In this document: piece after piece, positions 44,037-53,051 of the stretch | Layout of the letters: each line of letters begins with the position of its first letter | How positions within the stretch are numbered: position 1 is the stretch's first letter | Assembly (NCBI GenBank): GCA_964601275.1 | Contig: CAZRMV010000003.1 | Span: forward strand, 1-64,000 | Length of the DNA: 64,000 bases | Direction: 5' to 3' | From: JAOZPE01 sp964601275 | Lineage (GTDB): Bacteria > Krumholzibacteriota > Krumholzibacteriia > JAJRXK01 | Program-made: the position numbers and the translations under genes | Notes under the pieces: model-generated | What the model was told of the DNA's origin: nothing | Databases searched by the model: none | What the model saw: only the letters and a program-made list of their open reading frames with translations

Positions 44037-45707
44037 ATGCCGGTATTCGTGGGAATCCTCTGCATCGTGGGCTATGTGCTCGGATATCGCTACTACTCCG
44101 GCTATCTCTCCCGCCGGGTGTTTCGTCTCGACCCCTCCCACATCACGCCGGCCCACACCCTGCGGGACGGCATCGATTACGTGCCGTCACGGCGCGAGAT
44201 CCTCTTCGGACATCACTACGCCTCGATCGCCGGCCTGAGCCCGATGCTCGGACCGGCCATCGCGGTGATCTGGGGATGGCTGCCCGCTCTGTTGTGGATC
44301 GTCCTGGGAACCCTCTTCATCGGAGCGGTCCACGACTTCAGCGCGCTGGTGGTGAGCATGCGCGCCGGCGGCGTGAGCATCGGCAAGGTGGCCGAAGGCA
44401 TCATCGGCCCGCGGGCCAAGTCGCTGTTCCACGCCATCATCTTCTTCCTCATCTCGCTGGGCATGGGCGTGTTCGTGCACGTGGTGGCCTTGCTGTTCAC
44501 CCGGGCCTTCCATCCCGAAGCGGTGCTGCCCACCTTCGGCATGATGGTCATCGCGGTCTTCGTCGGCCTGTCCGCCTACCGCTGGAAGTTGCCCTTGGGC
44601 CGGTCGAGCGCGGTCGCTTTCGTGGCCGCGCTCCTGTTGATCTGGGTGAGCCTGAAGGTGGGGGCGCCCGATCTCTCGCTGGGCGCATGGAAGTGGGTGC
44701 TCTTGGGCTACGCCTTCCTGGCCTCGGTGCTGCCGGTGTGGCTGCTCCTGCAGCCCCGCGATTACGTGAACTCGATGCTGCTGTACCTGGGGCTCATCCT
44801 CGCCTATCTCGGTTTCTTCCTGTTGCGTCCTTCCTTCGAGGCCCCCGCGGTCGTCCTTTCCCCGGCGGGTGCGCCGCCCATCTTCCCCTTCGTCTTCATC
44901 GTCATCGCCTGCGGCGCGGTCAGCGGCTTCCACGGTCTGGTGAGCAGCGGCACCACCGCCAAGCAGATCGACAACGAGATGGACGCCCGTCCCATCGGAT
45001 ACGGCGCGATGATCGGCGAGTCCCTCCTGGGGCTCTTGGCGGTGCTTGCCTGCACCGCCGGATTCAGCGACCGTCTGAGCTGGTCGAACCACTATTCCAA
45101 CTGGAGTTCGGCCATGGATCTGGGCGACCGCATCGACGCCTTCATCCGCGGCACCGCCCATTTCCTCTCGTCCATGGGAATCCCCGTCGAGGTGGGATCG
45201 GCGTTCATCGCGCTGGTGGTGGTGAGTTTCGCGTTGACCAGCCTCGATTCAGCCACCCGCCTGTTGCGCTACAACCTCAGCGAGGTCGGCGAGACCCTCC
45301 ACTTCGCTCCGCTGCGCAACCGCGTGGTGTCCAGCGCCCTGGCCGCCGCCGCCATCGGTTTCTTCGCCTTCTACCAGATCGGGGGCAAGGCGGCCGGCTT
45401 GGCCCTGTGGCAGCTCTTCGGCACCACCAACCAGGTCCTGGGCGGATTGACCCTGCTCGCGGTGACCCTCTATCTGCAACAACGTGGGCGGAACTTCTGG
45501 GTGACCCTGTTGCCGATGATCTTCCTCCTGTCGGTCACCCTGTACGCCATGGTCCTGAAGATCCGCGACTTCTGGAGTCCCCACGATCCGGCGAAGAGGG
45601 AATGGCCCCTGCTGGTGGTGGGCCTGATGCTTCTGCTCATCGCCCTGTGGCTGGTGGTGGAGGCGATCCTCCGCCTGCGCCGTCCGCCGCGATTGCGTGA
45701 GAGCTGA
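44037..45707 (+). CDS. cstA: CstA-family carbon starvation / peptide or pyruvate transporter
   Basis: A 556-residue membrane protein with about 15 hydrophobic segments. The conserved N-terminal GYRYYSGYLSRRVFRLD, ILFGHHYASIAGLSPMLGPA, IGAVHDFSALVVSMRAGGVS and GFHGLVSSGTTAKQIDNEMD blocks mark the CstA family, which imports peptides or pyruvate during carbon limitation. ATG 44037 follows AAGGAGGG. It lies 3 bp before glcD, so it is cotranscribed with glycolate oxidase. A second frame (44018-45700) is open over nearly the same length but shows no family match. Confidence 0.92.
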   Translation: MPVFVGILCIVGYVLGYRYYSGYLSRRVFRLDPSHITPAHTLRDGIDYVPSRREILFGHHYASIAGLSPMLGPAIAVIWGWLPALLWIVLGTLFIGAVHDFSALVVSMRAGGVSIGKVAEGIIGPRAKSLFHAIIFFLISLGMGVFVHVVALLFTRAFHPEAVLPTFGMMVIAVFVGLSAYRWKLPLGRSSAVAFVAALLLIWVSLKVGAPDLSLGAWKWVLLGYAFLASVLPVWLLLQPRDYVNSMLLYLGLILAYLGFFLLRPSFEAPAVVLSPAGAPPIFPFVFIVIACGAVSGFHGLVSSGTTAKQIDNEMDARPIGYGAMIGESLLGLLAVLACTAGFSDRLSWSNHYSNWSSAMDLGDRIDAFIRGTAHFLSSMGIPVEVGSAFIALVVVSFALTSLDSATRLLRYNLSEVGETLHFAPLRNRVVSSALAAAAIGFFAFYQIGGKAAGLALWQLFGTTNQVLGGLTLLAVTLYLQQRGRNFWVTLLPMIFLLSVTLYAMVLKIRDFWSPHDPAKREWPLLVVGLMLLLIALWLVVEAILRLRRPPRLRES

Positions 45708-45710
45708 GCC

Positions 45711-47126
45711 GTGGCCTTGCCGCCGGAGCTTCGCCGCGAACTGCTCGCGATCCTGGGAGAGGACGGCTTCTTCGACGATCCTGTGCACCGGAAGGTCTAC
45801 GACAGCGACGCCTATCCCCACGACCGGCATCGCCCGGATGCGATTGCCCTCCCCCGCACCCGGCAGGAGGTCATCGAACTCGTTCGTTGCTGCCGGCGGC
45901 ACGACATTCCCATCGCGCCCCGGGGAGCGGGCACCGGACTCTCTGGCGGGGCCGTTCCCCTGGAGGGCGGAGTCCAGGTCGGGCTGGCCCGGATGCGGAA
46001 GATCCTCGAGATCGATTCCTTCCAGCGCCTGGCCCGGGTCGAACCGGGAGTGGTGAACCTGGAGCTTTCCAGGGCGGCGGCCGGCTGCGGCCTCCATTTC
46101 GCGCCCGATCCCTCCTCCCAGGTGGCCTGCACCCTGGGAGGGAACTTCGCGGGCAACAGTGGAGGACCGCATTGCCTGAAGTACGGGGTCACCTTGCCCC
46201 ACGTGCTGGGGGCGGAGATCGTCACCCCCGAAGGCGATCTCCTGCGGCTCGGCGGCGACCACGATGCCGGGGAAGGCGCCGATCTCCTGGGCCTGTACAT
46301 CGGATCGGAAGGAACCGGAGGCATCGTGGTGGAACTCACCCTGCGCCTGGTTCCCCTCGCCCCGGCGGTGGCCACCTTCCTCGTCGTCTTCGAGACGATC
46401 CACGACGCGGCGACCGCGGTGAGCCGGCTGGTGGCCCGGGGGATCGTCCCCGCGGCCCTCGAACTGATCGACCAGATGATGATGCGCGCGGTGGAGGATG
46501 CCTTCGGTTTCGGCTTTCCCGTCGACGCCGGCGCGGTGCTGATCATCGAGATCGACGGTCCCCACGAGGCGATGCCGGTCGAGGGCCGGCGCATCGAGGA
46601 AACCTGCCGGCAATGCGGCTGCCGCCAGTTCCGCACCGCGCGCGATGAGGAGGAGCGCGCCCAGTTGTGGAAGGCGCGCAAGCACGCCTTCGGCGCGGTG
46701 GGAAGGATCTCGCCGAACTTCGCCACCCAGGATGGGGTGGTGCCCCGATCGGAACTTCCCCGCATCTGCGAGTTCCTCCAGGAAGCGGGCGAGCGTCACG
46801 GCGTGACGGTCGGAGTGGTCCTGCACGCGGGCGACGGCAACCTGCATCCGGTGCTTCTCTACGACGAACGCGACGAGGACTCGGTGCGGCGCGCGCTGGC
46901 CGCCAGTCGCGCGATCATCGCCGAGTGTGTCCGCCTGGGAGGAAGTCCCACCGGGGAACACGGCATCGGGTTGGAGAAACGGGAGTTCTTGCCCCTGGTC
47001 TTCGGACCCTGGGAGATGCAGCTCCAGGGGCAGTTGCGCGAAGCCCTCGACCCCACCGGCCTCTGCAATCCGGGCAAGGTCCTGCCCTCCGGCGGTTGCG
47101 GCGAGATCGGGAGGGCAGCTCGATGA
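45711..47126 (+). CDS. glcD: Glycolate oxidase subunit GlcD (FAD-linked)
   Basis: Flavin subunit oxidising glycolate (or D-lactate/other 2-hydroxyacids). The 471 residues have the FAD_binding_4 domain (PIAPRGAGTGLSGGAVPLEG at about 68-87, QVACTLGGNFAGNSGGPHCL, YGVTLPHVLGAEIV) and the C-terminal oxidase domain with HAGDGNLHPVLLYD and GEHGIGLEKREFLP. The start is GTG 45711. It heads the glcDEF set, with stop/start overlaps of 4 bp. D-lactate dehydrogenase is a possible alternative, but the three-subunit order supports GlcDEF. Confidence 0.92.
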   Translation: MALPPELRRELLAILGEDGFFDDPVHRKVYDSDAYPHDRHRPDAIALPRTRQEVIELVRCCRRHDIPIAPRGAGTGLSGGAVPLEGGVQVGLARMRKILEIDSFQRLARVEPGVVNLELSRAAAGCGLHFAPDPSSQVACTLGGNFAGNSGGPHCLKYGVTLPHVLGAEIVTPEGDLLRLGGDHDAGEGADLLGLYIGSEGTGGIVVELTLRLVPLAPAVATFLVVFETIHDAATAVSRLVARGIVPAALELIDQMMMRAVEDAFGFGFPVDAGAVLIIEIDGPHEAMPVEGRRIEETCRQCGCRQFRTARDEEERAQLWKARKHAFGAVGRISPNFATQDGVVPRSELPRICEFLQEAGERHGVTVGVVLHAGDGNLHPVLLYDERDEDSVRRALAASRAIIAECVRLGGSPTGEHGIGLEKREFLPLVFGPWEMQLQGQLREALDPTGLCNPGKVLPSGGCGEIGRAAR

Positions 47127-48436
47127 AGGGTTCGCGGGCGCACCGGCGGCTGTGGCAGGAACTCGAGGCCGCACTCGGCCCGGGAGCCATCCGCCTCCAC
47201 GGATCCGCTGAGGAATCCGCTCCAGCGTCGATCGAGATCCGCCCGGAAGGGCGGGAAGGATTTCGTCTGGCCGTCCATCGGCTGCGGGAGAGCCTGACCC
47301 CGTGGCAGGCAGTGGGCTCCTCGGCGGCCAAGCCCGGACGCGTCGCGCTCTCGACCGCGTCCTTCGGCGAGATCCTCGATCTGTGGCCCGAAGACCTGGT
47401 GGCCCGGATCGGCGCGGGCGCCGATCTCGATGCGCTGGAAAAACGCCTGGCCGCGCGGGGACTGCGGATTCCCGCCACCAGCCTGCGTAGCGGACCGCGT
47501 ACCCTCGGTGGCCTCTTCGCGGCCGGGGAGAGGGGATGGCGGGGGCGGCCCCACCAGCGGCTGCGGGAATCGGTGCTCGGGATCACCGTGGTCGATGGGC
47601 AAGGGCGCGTGCTCAAAGGTGGGGGCCGGGTCATGAAGAATGTCGCCGGGTACGACCTGGTCCGCCTGCATCACGGCGCCCGGGGGGCGTTCGGGGTCAT
47701 CACCGACCTGACGATGCGGCTCGAAGCCCTGCCGCAATCGGCCGCGGCCTTCGCCCTGCAGACACGGCGGGAGGAGATTCCCGAAGCGCTGGCGGCCCGG
47801 CGGCTTCCCGCAGCGAGCATGGATCCGGTGGTGCAGCTCTGGCTGGATGGTGCGGCGGCGCGATGGTCGGGGCACGGACCGGAAGGACTGTTGGTGGTAG
47901 GGGTCGAGGGATGGGATGAGAGCGTCGGGAAGTGGACCGGCGCGTTGCCCGATTCCGCGACGCCGGTGGATCCCGCCGCCCTGCTGGAGACGCTCGACCA
48001 CGAGGCGATCTGGGCGGGCCGGATCTTCCTGGGCCCCGCCGCGCTCCTGGAAGTGTGGCCTCGATGGAAGGCCCGGTGGAGCCCGGTGGAGGCCTCGCTG
48101 GTCGTCGATCTGTCGACGGGTCACGCCAGGGTCCTGATCCACCGGGAAAGCCCGGTGCGCAACGCGGCGGTGATCGAACTCGCGAGGCTCTGCCGCGAGA
48201 GGGGGGGCGCGCTGTTCGCCGAGCGGGAGAGGATCCCTTCTCCCGCGGCGCAGTCTCCACGCGCGTCCTGCGGCCTCGATTCTCCCGGGATCTCCCCCGA
48301 TTCTCCCGGGAACTCCTCCGGGGAGTCCGCCGCCGCCCCTTCGCCGGCGCGTGCCCTCAAGGGCCGCCTGAAGCAGATCTTCGACCCCCAGGGCCTGCTT
48401 CCACCGCTTCCCGTGCCCCCGGGAGGTGAAGGATGA
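47123..48436 (+). CDS. glcE: Glycolate oxidase subunit GlcE (FAD-binding)
   Basis: Second FAD_binding_4 subunit, 437 residues, probably transferring electrons between GlcD and GlcF. It has LVARIGAGADLDALEKRLAA, SGPRTLGGLFAAGERGWRGR, GGGRVMKNVAGYDLVRLHHG and GAFGVITDLTMRLEALP. The C-terminus carries a Ser/Pro/Gly insert of about 30 residues that contains a short repeat (48277-48318) before the RLKQIFDPQGLLPP ending typical of the family. ATG 47123 overlaps the glcD stop by 4 bp. Confidence 0.88.
   Translation: MKGSRAHRRLWQELEAALGPGAIRLHGSAEESAPASIEIRPEGREGFRLAVHRLRESLTPWQAVGSSAAKPGRVALSTASFGEILDLWPEDLVARIGAGADLDALEKRLAARGLRIPATSLRSGPRTLGGLFAAGERGWRGRPHQRLRESVLGITVVDGQGRVLKGGGRVMKNVAGYDLVRLHHGARGAFGVITDLTMRLEALPQSAAAFALQTRREEIPEALAARRLPAASMDPVVQLWLDGAAARWSGHGPEGLLVVGVEGWDESVGKWTGALPDSATPVDPAALLETLDHEAIWAGRIFLGPAALLEVWPRWKARWSPVEASLVVDLSTGHARVLIHRESPVRNAAVIELARLCRERGGALFAERERIPSPAAQSPRASCGLDSPGISPDSPGNSSGESAAAPSPARALKGRLKQIFDPQGLLPPLPVPPGGEG
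48277..48318 (+). repeat. 21-nt in-frame repeat in glcE
   Basis: Two 21-nt units (48277-48297 and 48298-48318) share an identical 14-bp opening, coding DSPG(I/N)S-type repeats. They lie in a low-complexity part of GlcE and may change length by slippage. Confidence 0.7.
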
Positions 48437-49668
48437 GCCCGTCTTCGCCCGGTGGTGTGCCGGTCTCGCCGGAACTCGATCCGCAACTTGATGCCCTGCT
48501 GCGGGTCTGCATCCACTGTGGTCTGTGTCTCGGCGAGTGTCCCACCTATCTCGTCACCGGGGACGAGGCCGAGTCGCCCCGGGGCCGCTTGATGCTCCTG
48601 GGAGAACTGCAACGACGGGGCGAGCTCACCCTCCGCGAGCCGCTCGATCGCTGCCTGGGCTGCCGGCACTGCGAGACGGTCTGCCCCTCCGGGGTCTCCT
48701 ACGGGGCCTTGCTGGAGGCCGGCCGCGGGATCCTGGGCCCGCCGCCAGGCCGGGACTCCAGGCTGGTCCGGTTCCTCATCGATCATGTGCTCACCCGACC
48801 GCGCGTTCTGTGGCCGGTGGCCCGCCTGGGTCGGAGGGTCCGGCGCAGTTTCCTGGCGCGCCTTCTGCCTCCCTTGCTGCGCCGTCTGCTCGAGGGCTTG
48901 CCGTCCCGAGAGCCTCGGCGGCCTCTCGAGCTCGAACTTGCGGCCCAGGGGGATGTCGCGCTCCTGGCGGGGTGCGCCCAACGGGTCTTTTGCGGAGGCA
49001 CCCTGGCCGCCACCGCGCGCCTGGTGGAAGCGACGGGATCGACTCCCTGCCTTCCCCCCCGACAGGGATGCTGCGGCGCCCTCGCGGAGCACGCGGGTTC
49101 GATCGAGGCGGCCCGGGCTGACGCCCGGCGGTTGATCGATGCCCTGGACGGGCAGAAGACTGTCCTGGTCGCCAGCGCGGGGTGCTCGGCGCACATGCGG
49201 CGGTACGGGGAGATCTTCGCCGACGATCCACACTACGCCGAGAAGGCGGCGCGGGTGGCGGCGGCCACCGTCGACGTGGTGGTGTGGCTCGATCGGCACT
49301 CGGAAACCCTTCGGTTCCGCCGGGACGACCGTCGCGTGGTCTACCACCCTCCCTGCCATCACACCCACGCCCAGGGCATCGTCGACGAACCGATGCGTTT
49401 GCTGAAGCGGGTCGAGGGAATCCGTCTTCAGCCCCTCCAGAACGACCAGCGCTGCTGCGGGAGCGCCGGGGCCTACAGCCTGCTCCATCCCCGCCGGGCC
49501 GCGGCGGTGCGCCGGGAGAAGCTCGCAGATCTGCACGCCGCCGCCCCCCAGCTCATCCTCACCGCCAATCCGGGTTGCGAGCTCTACCTGGAGAGTGGAA
49601 TGGCCGACGACGACGCGGCCCCACCGGTGCGGCATCTGGTCGAATACCTGGCGGAACGGCTGGATTGA
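48433..49668 (+). CDS. glcF: Glycolate oxidase iron-sulfur subunit GlcF
   Basis: A 411-residue electron-transfer subunit. Two 4Fe-4S motifs open it: CIHCGLCLGECPTY at about 26-39 and CLGCRHCETVCPSGV at about 75-89. Two CCG domains follow, with QGCCGALAEHAGS and DQRCCGSAGAYSLLHP, which probably hold non-cubane clusters or quinone-linked centres as in heterodisulfide-reductase-like proteins. ATG 48433 overlaps the glcE stop by 4 bp. Last gene of the cstA-glcDEF operon. Confidence 0.93.
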   Translation: MSPSSPGGVPVSPELDPQLDALLRVCIHCGLCLGECPTYLVTGDEAESPRGRLMLLGELQRRGELTLREPLDRCLGCRHCETVCPSGVSYGALLEAGRGILGPPPGRDSRLVRFLIDHVLTRPRVLWPVARLGRRVRRSFLARLLPPLLRRLLEGLPSREPRRPLELELAAQGDVALLAGCAQRVFCGGTLAATARLVEATGSTPCLPPRQGCCGALAEHAGSIEAARADARRLIDALDGQKTVLVASAGCSAHMRRYGEIFADDPHYAEKAARVAAATVDVVVWLDRHSETLRFRRDDRRVVYHPPCHHTHAQGIVDEPMRLLKRVEGIRLQPLQNDQRCCGSAGAYSLLHPRRAAAVRREKLADLHAAAPQLILTANPGCELYLESGMADDDAAPPVRHLVEYLAERLD

Positions 49669-49731
49669 GGCCCGATGGGGGGATCTGGGTCTGTGCCCTT
49701 GGAGAGCGACTCGGGTGTCCCGTATACTGTA

Positions 49732-49755
49732 GTGGATCCGTTTCGACGGATCCAC
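49732..49755. repeat. Perfect 10-bp inverted repeat with TTCG loop
   Basis: GTGGATCCGT (49732-49741), loop TTCG, ACGGATCCAC (49746-49755), 63 bp after glcF and 138 bp before the end of the K+ channel gene. RNA from either strand folds into a stable tetraloop hairpin, but no T-run follows. It may be a terminator, a stability element or a protein-binding site. Confidence 0.8.
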
Positions 49756-49893
49756 GCCGATGCGGAGTGGGGGGGACGACTGGCCTCGTATGCCCCTACG
49801 CCGGGCGGTCCATCCTGAAGGTGGGTTTGAGTCGCTCCATCTCGGGGGAAGAACGTCCGCCGCATCGGCACTCTTTGGTCCCCGATCGAGCCT

Positions 49894-50925
49894 CTACGCC
49901 GCCGCCATGTTCTTCAGCCGGTCCAGTTGGTCGCGGCTCCCCAGGACCATGAGGCGCTGACCGGCCTGCAGGGTCATCTCCGCGTCCGGGTTGAAGACCA
50001 CTCCCGCCGCGGTGTAGATCGCCAGGATCATCGCTCCGCTGCGCCGGCGGATCTCGGCCCGGGCCAGGCTGCTGCCGTCGAGTTCACTGCCCGACTCCAC
50101 TTCCACCTTGCCCAGTTCCAGGCCGATCTCCTCGAGGGGTTGGTTGAAGTGCTCGAGGAAGTCGAAGACTTCCGGTTGCATGGCCATGGCCGCCATGCGC
50201 CGGCCGCTGGTGACGTAGGGCGAGATGACCCGATCGGCCCCGACCATCTTCAACTTGCTGCTGGTCCCCGGCTCGCTGGCCCTGGCGATGAGTTGCAGCC
50301 TGGGGTTGAGGCTCCGGGCGGTCAGGACGGTGAAGACATTCTCGGTGTCGCTGTCCATCGCGGCGACCAGGCAGCGGGCTCGACGGATTCCCGCCTGGAG
50401 AAGAAGCTCCTCGCTCGACGCGTTGCCCTTGAGGTAGCAGATCCCGTCGTGGTCGAGCTCCTCGGCCGGAGGAGCGAGGTCGATGACCAGGGCGGTGCCT
50501 CCCCGTTGGCGCAATTCGCTCACCACTTCCTGCCCGACCCGCCCGTACCCACAGACGATGACGTGATCCTCGAGTTTGTCGATGCGCTTCTGCATGCGCA
50601 ACTCCCTCCGAAAACCGGTGAGATGCCCTTCGAACACGACGTTCATGAGGCGGGCCAAGGCGAAGCCGATCGTGCCGACCGACACGGTGACGAAGAAGAT
50701 GGTGAAGAGGATTCCGCCGGAGTCCATCGGATGGACTTCCCCGAAGCCCACCGTGCTCAGGGTGATGACGACCATATAGGCCGAATCGAGCCAGTTCCAA
50801 CCCTCGATGAGGTGGTAGCCGAGGATGCCACCGCTGATGATGATCGCAACCAGGACGAACCATCTGAGCGCGGTGAGGAGATGCTGGGTCTCACCGGCCG
50901 GTGGAGTCGATGTTCTTCGCGGCAT
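49894..50925 (-). CDS. Ion channel with RCK (TrkA-N/TrkA-C) domains, probable K+ channel
   Basis: A 343-residue MthK/Kch-like protein: two membrane helices (FVLVAIIISGGILGYHLI and GILFTIFFVTVSVGTIGFAL) flank the pore loop with selectivity filter STVGFGE (canonical TVGYG with Phe for Tyr). A cytoplasmic TrkA-N domain follows, HVIVCGYGRVGQEVVSELRQ, then TrkA-C in the last 90 residues. Ligand-gated K+ flux is likely. ATG 50925 follows a weak GGGAG. It stands alone. Confidence 0.9.
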   Translation of the reverse strand: MPRRTSTPPAGETQHLLTALRWFVLVAIIISGGILGYHLIEGWNWLDSAYMVVITLSTVGFGEVHPMDSGGILFTIFFVTVSVGTIGFALARLMNVVFEGHLTGFRRELRMQKRIDKLEDHVIVCGYGRVGQEVVSELRQRGGTALVIDLAPPAEELDHDGICYLKGNASSEELLLQAGIRRARCLVAAMDSDTENVFTVLTARSLNPRLQLIARASEPGTSSKLKMVGADRVISPYVTSGRRMAAMAMQPEVFDFLEHFNQPLEEIGLELGKVEVESGSELDGSSLARAEIRRRSGAMILAIYTAAGVVFNPDAEMTLQAGQRLMVLGSRDQLDRLKNMAAA

Positions 50926-51238
50926 GAGCGGCTCTCCCGGGGGAATGGCACCACACTAGGGGCAACCCCCCGGCGGCGGCAAGATCGCACTCGCCGGCCC
51001 GGCCCGCGCGCGTGAGAGGCAAGCCGAACCGCCGGTCGGCGGTGGACGCCCGGCGGAAGAAGCGATGGCGTTTTCCCGTTCTGGCCGATCGGGAGAGCTG
51101 GTGCTACTGTCGGCAGAACCCCTGTCGGCGCGCGCCGTTGACGGCTGGGCATCCGACCGGCCCGGGCGCGCCGCCGGCGGCCGGAAACCGAAGCCGGCCC
51201 GGTCGCGCGGCCGGCGGCCTGGAACGAAGCGAGGATCC
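50926..51238. other. Divergent spacer between the K+ channel and adenosine deaminase
   Basis: About 310 bp of GC-rich DNA. The adenosine deaminase frame stays open back to ATG 51065, but the extra 58 residues are Arg/Gly/Ala-rich and unlike the family. I see no other gene or clear promoter. Confidence 0.5.
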
Positions 51239-52315
51239 TTGGACGTCACCCACGAAATCCTGCGGCGTCTGCCCAAGACCGATCTCCATGTCCACCTGGA
51301 CGGGAGCCTGCGGGTGGAAACGGTCATGGACCTCGCCCGGGAGAGGGGAATCGCCCTGCCCAGCGACGATCCCCGGCGGATGCGCGACATCCTGCAGGTG
51401 GGGCTCGACTGTGAGAGCCTGGTAGAGTACCTGCGGGTCTTCGACATCACCCTTCCCCTGTTGCAGGACGAAGAAGCCCTCACCCGGACCGCGTTCGAAC
51501 TGGCCGAGGACGCCCACTACGAGAACGTCCTCTACCTCGAGGTGCGCTATTCGCCGCTTCTGCACCGCACCCGGGGCCTGAAGATGGATGAGGTGATCCA
51601 GGCGGTGGCAAAGGGCCTGCAACTCGCCGAGGATCGTTACGGCATCCGCACCGGCCAGATCCTCTGTGGCATCCGGCACCTCACGCCGGAGGATTCCCTC
51701 GAACTGGCCGAGCACGCGGTGGCCTGGAAGGGTCGTGGGGTGGTGGGTTTCGATCTCGCCGGAGCGGAAAAGGACTATCCGGCCAAGCACCACCGCGAAG
51801 CGTTCTATCGGGTCCTCAATGCCAATGTGAACATCACGATCCACGCGGGGGAGGCCTTCGGGCCGGCGAGCATCGCACAAGCTTTGCACTATTGTGGAGC
51901 GCATCGCATCGGGCACGGAACCCATCTCCTGGAAGATCGCGACCTGCTCCAGTACGTGAACGACCACCGCATCCCGCTCGAGGTGTGTCCGACCTCCAAT
52001 GTCCAGACCAAGGCGGTCGGCTCGTTCGAGGACCATCCCCTTCCGAGATTCATGCAGGAAGGTCTGCGGGTGACGATCAACACCGACAACCGGCTGATCA
52101 GCGGGACCGACTCGACCCACGAACTCGAGGTGGTGGCGAAGACCTTCGGTCTGGGTCTGGAGGAGATCGTCGACCTGGTGGTGGCCGGATTCAAGAGCGC
52201 CTTCCTGCCCCTGGCCGAGCGGATCAAACTGCTCGAGGAGGTCTTCACCCAGCTCCGCGCATTGGGTATTCCCTACGCCCAGGAGATCTCCCGCCGGCGC
52301 CGGGTGAATCTCTGA
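51239..52315 (+). CDS. add: Adenosine deaminase family enzyme
   Basis: Zinc hydrolase of the adenosine/adenine/AMP deaminase superfamily converting adenosine to inosine. The 358 residues show the metal pair in KTDLHVHLDGSLR, the substrate Gly/Glu in HAGEAFGPASIAQAL, RIGHGTHLLED, EVCPTSNVQT, and the metal Asp in TINTDNRLISGTD. TTG 51239, with GAGG upstream, begins at the conserved helix; ATG 51065 is the alternative. Adenine deaminase or a futalosine-type deaminase is possible. The 3' end overlaps the convergent methyltransferase gene by 71 bp. Confidence 0.88.
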   Translation: MDVTHEILRRLPKTDLHVHLDGSLRVETVMDLARERGIALPSDDPRRMRDILQVGLDCESLVEYLRVFDITLPLLQDEEALTRTAFELAEDAHYENVLYLEVRYSPLLHRTRGLKMDEVIQAVAKGLQLAEDRYGIRTGQILCGIRHLTPEDSLELAEHAVAWKGRGVVGFDLAGAEKDYPAKHHREAFYRVLNANVNITIHAGEAFGPASIAQALHYCGAHRIGHGTHLLEDRDLLQYVNDHRIPLEVCPTSNVQTKAVGSFEDHPLPRFMQEGLRVTINTDNRLISGTDSTHELEVVAKTFGLGLEEIVDLVVAGFKSAFLPLAERIKLLEEVFTQLRALGIPYAQEISRRRRVNL

Positions 52316-52928
52316 CCGCCTCCTCGGGAATCGGGATCCTCGCCGCCAGGTCGTAGGCCATCACCCCGAAGGCCACCGCGACGTTCAGGCTCTCCTTCAT
52401 CCCGGCCATGGGAATCTCCACCGTGGCGTCACACAGCTCGAGGGCTTCCTCGCTCACCCCGGCGATCTCGTTGCCGACGACGAAGGCCACCGGGGAGCGG
52501 ACTTCGATTTCCCGCAGCGGCCGGCTGTCATGGTTGCGCTCCAGGCCGAGGATCGTGAACCCCGACTCCTTCAGCCAGCGGATCGCCTCGAGACTGCTGC
52601 TCCAATAGCTCCAGGGAACGCTCTCGGTCGCGCCCAACGCGGTCTTGTCGATCTCGCGGCGCGGCGGATGACCGGTGAAACCACAGAGGTAGAGTTCCTG
52701 CAGGCGGACGGCGTCGCTGGTCCGGAAGATACTGCCGACATTCCAGAGGCTGCGGAGATTCTCCAGGACCGCCGCGACCGGCCGGCGGGGAAGGCGCAGG
52801 ATCTCCTGGGTCGAGGCGGGGTAGAGCAGGTTTCGCGCGGCCGGTGGGGCTTCGCCGACGGGCAGCCGCGCGGGCTCGTGCAGCCCCGCGTCCGGTGGGG
52901 GAGAGGGTCGTGAGGGAGGCGTCTTCAT
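52245..52928 (-). CDS. SpoU/TrmH-family RNA 2'-O-methyltransferase
   Basis: A 227-residue SAM-dependent methyltransferase with the knotted SPOUT fold. Motif 1 is AAVLENLRSLWNVGSIFRTS, motif 2 FVVGNEIAGVSEEALELCD, and motif 3 VEIPMAGMKESLNVAVAFGV, which forms the knot. The first 50 residues are Pro-rich and the last 30 are an Arg/Gly/Pro tail lying opposite the adenosine deaminase 3' end. The RNA target (tRNA or rRNA) is unknown. ATG 52928 was chosen; an ATG at 53009 would add 27 residues. Confidence 0.87.
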   Translation of the reverse strand: MKTPPSRPSPPPDAGLHEPARLPVGEAPPAARNLLYPASTQEILRLPRRPVAAVLENLRSLWNVGSIFRTSDAVRLQELYLCGFTGHPPRREIDKTALGATESVPWSYWSSSLEAIRWLKESGFTILGLERNHDSRPLREIEVRSPVAFVVGNEIAGVSEEALELCDATVEIPMAGMKESLNVAVAFGVMAYDLAARIPIPEEAVRDSPGAGGRSPGRREYPMRGAG

Positions 52929-53051
52929 TGCGGGGCCCAAGGTAATCATCTCCGGCGGGCGCGTCGAGAGAAGCCTGGCGGAGGGGCTGGGGCGTGTTAC
53001 CATGCCCACAGTCAGGCCGACGGGCCGGCGCCCCCGTTTCCCGGAGGAGAG

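Noticed and set aside
44018..45700. A second plus-strand frame nearly as long as cstA
   Set aside because: Arg/Gly/Pro-rich with no membrane segments; the other frame has all CstA signatures.
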